Assembly: GCF_014200435.1 (NCBI RefSeq)
Contig: NZ_JACHBR010000001.1
Span: forward strand, 2,542,001 to 2,606,000
DNA: 64,000 nt
Direction: 5' to 3'
Origin: Sphaerisporangium krabiense
GTDB lineage: Bacteria; Actinomycetota; Actinomycetes; Streptosporangiales; Streptosporangiaceae
Shown here: in pieces, positions 61,084 through 64,000 of the stretch
Layout: each line of letters opens with the position of its first letter
How positions within the stretch are numbered: position 1 is the stretch's first letter
Notes under the pieces: model-generated
What the model was told of the DNA's origin: nothing
The model's database searches: none
What the model saw: only the letters and a program-made list of their open reading frames with translations
Made by a program: the position numbers and the translations under genes

Positions 61084-61644
61084 GTGCTCGCATATGTCGC
61101 CTTATGCTGCCGCGTACTGCTCGCGGTCGTGTTCGTCGCCGCCGCCGCGACCAAGGTGCGCGGACGCCGTGACCTGGAGGAGTTCCGCGCGGCCGTGCGC
61201 GGGTTCGGCGTCACGGCCCGGTGGAGTTCCGCCGTGGCCGGCGTGGTCATCGCCCTGGAGTCCGCCGCCGCGGCCGCCATGCTCGTCGACGCCGTCGCGC
61301 CGGCGGGCCTCGGCCTGGCGGCGGGGCTCCTGGCGGCCTTCACGGCCGCGATCGTCTCCGCCCTTCGCAAGGGCACCCCGGCGAACTGCCGGTGTTTCGG
61401 CGCGTCCGCGCGTCCGCTCGGCACGCGGCACGTCGTACGCAACGGAATTCTCCTGCTCGTCGCGGTCGCGGGAGCCGTGACAACGGCGGGCGTGCGCGTG
61501 ACCGCGGACGCGCGGGAGCTCGCCCCGTCGGTCCTCGCCGGGTTCGTCGCCGTCGTCCTCGCGCTGCTGGTGATCGCCTACGACGACCTGGCGTCCCTGG
61601 CGCACCCGCGCGGCGCGAGAGCCGTCCAGAACGCGAACCGATGA
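61084..61644 (+). CDS. MauE-family membrane protein
   Basis: 186 aa with four to five membrane helices (VALCCRVLLAVVFVAAAATK, SSAVAGVVIALESAAAAAML, LGLAAGLLAAFTAAIVSALR) and the motif TPANCRCFGASARPLGT (about residues 99-115), the MauE/DoxX signature. MauE and MauD are needed for disulfide formation in the periplasmic methylamine dehydrogenase small subunit. Here the partner is presumably the Cys-rich peptide encoded 57 bp upstream. GGAGGA precedes the start (GTG 61084). Confidence 0.85.
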   Translation: MLAYVALCCRVLLAVVFVAAAATKVRGRRDLEEFRAAVRGFGVTARWSSAVAGVVIALESAAAAAMLVDAVAPAGLGLAAGLLAAFTAAIVSALRKGTPANCRCFGASARPLGTRHVVRNGILLLVAVAGAVTTAGVRVTADARELAPSVLAGFVAVVLALLVIAYDDLASLAHPRGARAVQNANR

Positions 61645-61672
61645 GATCCGCCGAGGTAAGGAGCCTGATCCG

Positions 61673-62224
61673 ATGAGTTCGGTACTGATCGCCGCGGTCG
61701 TGGTCGTCGGCGTTCTCGGGGTGCTCAACCTGCTCCTGCTGTCCGCCGTGCTGCGCCGGTTGCGCGAGTACGACGAGAAGTGGACGCGGGCGGGCCTGGA
61801 CCGCATCGTGGAGCGGAAGACGGGGCCGCGACCGGGAGAACGCGTCACCGACTTCGCCGCGACGACGATCGACGGCGCCGAGGTCTCCCTCGAGGCGTTG
61901 CCGGGACCGTTGCTGACCGGCTTCTTCTCCACCGGATGCCCCTCCTGCCGCGAGGAGATCCCCGGCTTCGTCCGGCACGCCGCGGACCTGCCGGGCGGCC
62001 GGGCCCAGAGCCTGGTCGTCGTCTCGGGCACGCGCGAGCAGGCGGCCGACATCATCGACGCGGTGCGCGAGGTGGCCCGCGTGGTGGTCGAGCCGCAGGA
62101 CGGCCCGGTGGCGACCGCGTTCGGCGTGCACGGCTCGCCCACCTTCGTCCTGCTCGACCAGGACGGGACCGTCCGCAAGGGCGCGGTCAGCGTCCGCGAG
62201 CTGCTCGCCCCGGCCGCGGTCTGA
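61673..62224 (+). CDS. MauD/TlpA-like membrane-anchored thioredoxin
   Basis: 183 aa. N-terminal anchor VLIAAVVVVGVLGVLNLLLL, then a redoxin domain with FFSTGCPSCREEIPGF (Cys89 and Cys92, a CPSC active site) and GVHGSPTFVLLDQDG with the cis-Pro loop. It should exchange disulfides with exported substrates. Its stop overlaps the ABC gene start (TGATG), so the two are translationally coupled. Confidence 0.9.
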   Translation: MSSVLIAAVVVVGVLGVLNLLLLSAVLRRLREYDEKWTRAGLDRIVERKTGPRPGERVTDFAATTIDGAEVSLEALPGPLLTGFFSTGCPSCREEIPGFVRHAADLPGGRAQSLVVVSGTREQAADIIDAVREVARVVVEPQDGPVATAFGVHGSPTFVLLDQDGTVRKGAVSVRELLAPAAV

Positions 62225-64000
62225 TGACCGGTCCCGCGAGGGGAGGACACGGCGGCGACGCGCCGTGGCGGGAACGCCTCGCCGCCGCGCTGGGCATCGC
62301 CTGGCACGCCCGGCCGGCGCTGCTGTTCGCCTACCTGGCCACCGCGATCGCCGGCGGCGCCACGCCCGTCGGCGTCGCGTGGCTGACCAAGCTCGTGCTC
62401 GACGAACTGGCACGGCGTGAGCGCATCGGCTGGCTCGTCGGCGAGGCCGTGCTGCTGGGCCTTCTCGGGCTGACGGCGGCCACGGTGCCGCAACTCTCCC
62501 GGTACGTCCAGGCGGAACTGGGCCGGGCCACCCGCCTTCGCGCGCAGGAACGGCTCTACGAGGCGCTGTCCCGGCTCCAGGGCCTGGCGCGGTTCGACGA
62601 CCCGGCGTTCTTCGACCGTATCGGCCTCGCCCAGCAGGCGAGCGGGATGGCGCCGCAGATGGTCCTGGAGGCGTCGCTCGGCGGGCTGCGTGCGGCGGTC
62701 ACCATGGCGGGTTTCCTCGGCTCGCTGCTCGCGGTGCGCCCGGCGATGGCCGCGGTCGTGCTGGTGTCCGCCATCCCCGCCGTGGCGGCCGAACTGGCGC
62801 TGAGCGGGAAGCGCGGGCAGATGCTGTGGACGACCAGCCCGATGGCGCGCCGTCAGATGTTCTACTCCCAGCTCATGACCGACAGGACCGCGGCCAAGGA
62901 GATCCGCCTGTTCGGCCTCGGCGACTTCCTGCGGCTGCGGATGCTCGCGGAGCTGCGCTCCCTGCACGGCGAGGAGCGCCGTATGGACCGGCGGGTGTTC
63001 GGCGTCCAGGTCGGCCTCGCGGCCCTGACGGCGCTGGTCTCGGGCGCCGGCCTGGTGTGGGGCGTCCTGCTGGCCCGCGCGGGCGAGCTGACCCCCGGCG
63101 ACGTGATCGTCTTCGTGGCGGCGGTCGCGGGCGTCCAGGCCGGGCTGTCGGGGCTGGTCACGCAGCTCGCGAGCGGGCACCAGGCGTTGCTCAGGTTCGG
63201 CCACTTCGTCGACCTGCTCAAGGCCGCCCCCGACCTCGCCACGCCGCTCGCGCCGGCGCCGGCCAGGCCGCTGCGTGACGCGATCGAGCTGAGGGACGTC
63301 TGGTTCCGCTACGGCGACGACCAGCCGTGGGTGCTGCGCGGCGTCGACCTGCGCGTCCCCCGCGGCGGGCTGGTGGCCGTGGTGGGGCTGAACGGCGCCG
63401 GCAAGAGCACCTTGGTGAAGCTGCTCTGCCGGCTGTACGAGCCGACCCGCGGTTCGATCACCTGGGACGGCGTGGACATCCGCGACATCCCGGTCGCCGA
63501 CCTGCGTGCGCGGATCGGCGCCGTCTTCCAGGACCACATGAACTACGACCTCAGCGCCGCCGAGAACATCGGCGTCGGCGACCTCGCCGCGCTCCGGGAC
63601 CGCGACCGCGTCCGCGCCGCCGCCGCCTCCGCCGAGGTCCACGAGACCATCACCGGCCTGCCCTACGGATACGACACGCTGCTCAGCCGCATGTTCTTCA
63701 TGAACTCCCCCTCCGACGGGGAGAAGGCCGGGGTGACGCTGTCGGGCGGGCAATGGCAGAGGATCGCCCTGGCCCGCGGCCTCCTGCGCGCACGGCCCGA
63801 CCTGCTGATCCTGGACGAGCCCAGCTCGGGCCTGGACGCGGAGGCTGAGCACACCGTTCACCGGCGGCTCGCCGAACACCGCCGAGGAACGACGGGCGTC
63901 GTCATCTCGCACCGGCTGAACGCCGTACGTCCCGCCGACCACATCGTCGTCCTGGACGGCGGCCGGATCACCGAGGAGGGCACCCACGAGGAGCTGATGG
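62224..64000 (+). CDS. ABC exporter, fused permease and ATPase (3' end outside window)
   Basis: At least 592 codons from ATG 62224. The first ~330 residues hold a six-helix ABC-type exporter domain (LLFAYLATAIAGGATPVGVA, VTMAGFLGSLLAVRPAMAAV). The ATPase domain shows Walker A VGLNGAGKSTLVKLL (about residues 386-400), ABC signature LSGGQWQRIALARG (about 506-519), Walker B LLILDEPSSGLD (about 526-537) and the H-loop ISHRLN. No peptidase C39 domain is present, so leader removal would need another enzyme. It is coupled to the thioredoxin gene and is the likely exporter of the Cys-rich peptide. Confidence 0.93.
   Translation, partial: MTGPARGGHGGDAPWRERLAAALGIAWHARPALLFAYLATAIAGGATPVGVAWLTKLVLDELARRERIGWLVGEAVLLGLLGLTAATVPQLSRYVQAELGRATRLRAQERLYEALSRLQGLARFDDPAFFDRIGLAQQASGMAPQMVLEASLGGLRAAVTMAGFLGSLLAVRPAMAAVVLVSAIPAVAAELALSGKRGQMLWTTSPMARRQMFYSQLMTDRTAAKEIRLFGLGDFLRLRMLAELRSLHGEERRMDRRVFGVQVGLAALTALVSGAGLVWGVLLARAGELTPGDVIVFVAAVAGVQAGLSGLVTQLASGHQALLRFGHFVDLLKAAPDLATPLAPAPARPLRDAIELRDVWFRYGDDQPWVLRGVDLRVPRGGLVAVVGLNGAGKSTLVKLLCRLYEPTRGSITWDGVDIRDIPVADLRARIGAVFQDHMNYDLSAAENIGVGDLAALRDRDRVRAAAASAEVHETITGLPYGYDTLLSRMFFMNSPSDGEKAGVTLSGGQWQRIALARGLLRARPDLLILDEPSSGLDAEAEHTVHRRLAEHRRGTTGVVISHRLNAVRPADHIVVLDGGRITEEGTHEELM

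Overview
The window is high-GC actinobacterial chromosome. A bacterial proteasome activator, a SARP/AfsR-type regulator, a SigE-family sigma factor, a STAND/trypsin conflict locus and an integrated AICE-type element together suggest a filamentous actinomycete, probably of the Streptosporangiales. That placement is inferred from gene content and codon use only.

Layout. 1-9700 is housekeeping: membrane proteins, a GT87-type mannosyltransferase, pheA, serS, a cold-shock gene, a HAD phosphatase, the proteasome activator bpa and a quinone oxidoreductase. 9817-23841 holds an orphan MinD-like ATPase with a long disordered N-terminus, tRNA-Ser(UGA), a two-gene permease locus, a NUDIX-NYN fusion, two small secreted proteins, an AAA ATPase flanked by unusual repeated motifs, a MauE/Cys-rich pair, a sigma factor, an acyl-CoA ligase, a MarR/YceI pair and tRNA-Ser(GCU).

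23786-42712 is an integrative element of about 18.9 kb inserted in the 3' half of tRNA-Ser(GCU). A 58-bp direct repeat bounds it (attL 23786-23843, attR 42655-42712), and a 20-bp repeat near each end is a likely integrase arm site. The left half is a pSAM2-like AICE backbone read leftward: integrase, excisionase, RepSA-like rolling-circle initiator, FtsK-like DNA translocase, small accessory genes, two GntR regulators and a Pif-like NUDIX gene. A 946-bp IS5-type element sits exactly in the stop codon of the NUDIX gene. The right half has visibly lower GC and carries a defence cargo: GIY-YIG nuclease, Vsr, C5-cytosine methyltransferase, HNH endonuclease and an AIPR-family protein. A hairpin-rich stretch lies just before attR.

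42753-60191 returns to chromosome: an AA10-like protein without a signal peptide, a methyltransferase, a TCD1 plus trypsin-nSTAND conflict pair, a BtrH/DUF4872 protein, a SpoIIE-type phosphatase, a ricin-type lectin, an AraC/VOC pair, a large SARP regulator divergent from an AhpD-like protein, and an XRE/SDR pair.

60817-64000 is a candidate undescribed peptide system: a 69-residue precursor with eight cysteines, then a MauE-type membrane protein, a MauD/TlpA-like thioredoxin and an ABC exporter cut by the window edge. The order suggests synthesis, disulfide formation and export of a disulfide-rich peptide. Together with the AICE-borne defence cargo it is the most interesting content here.
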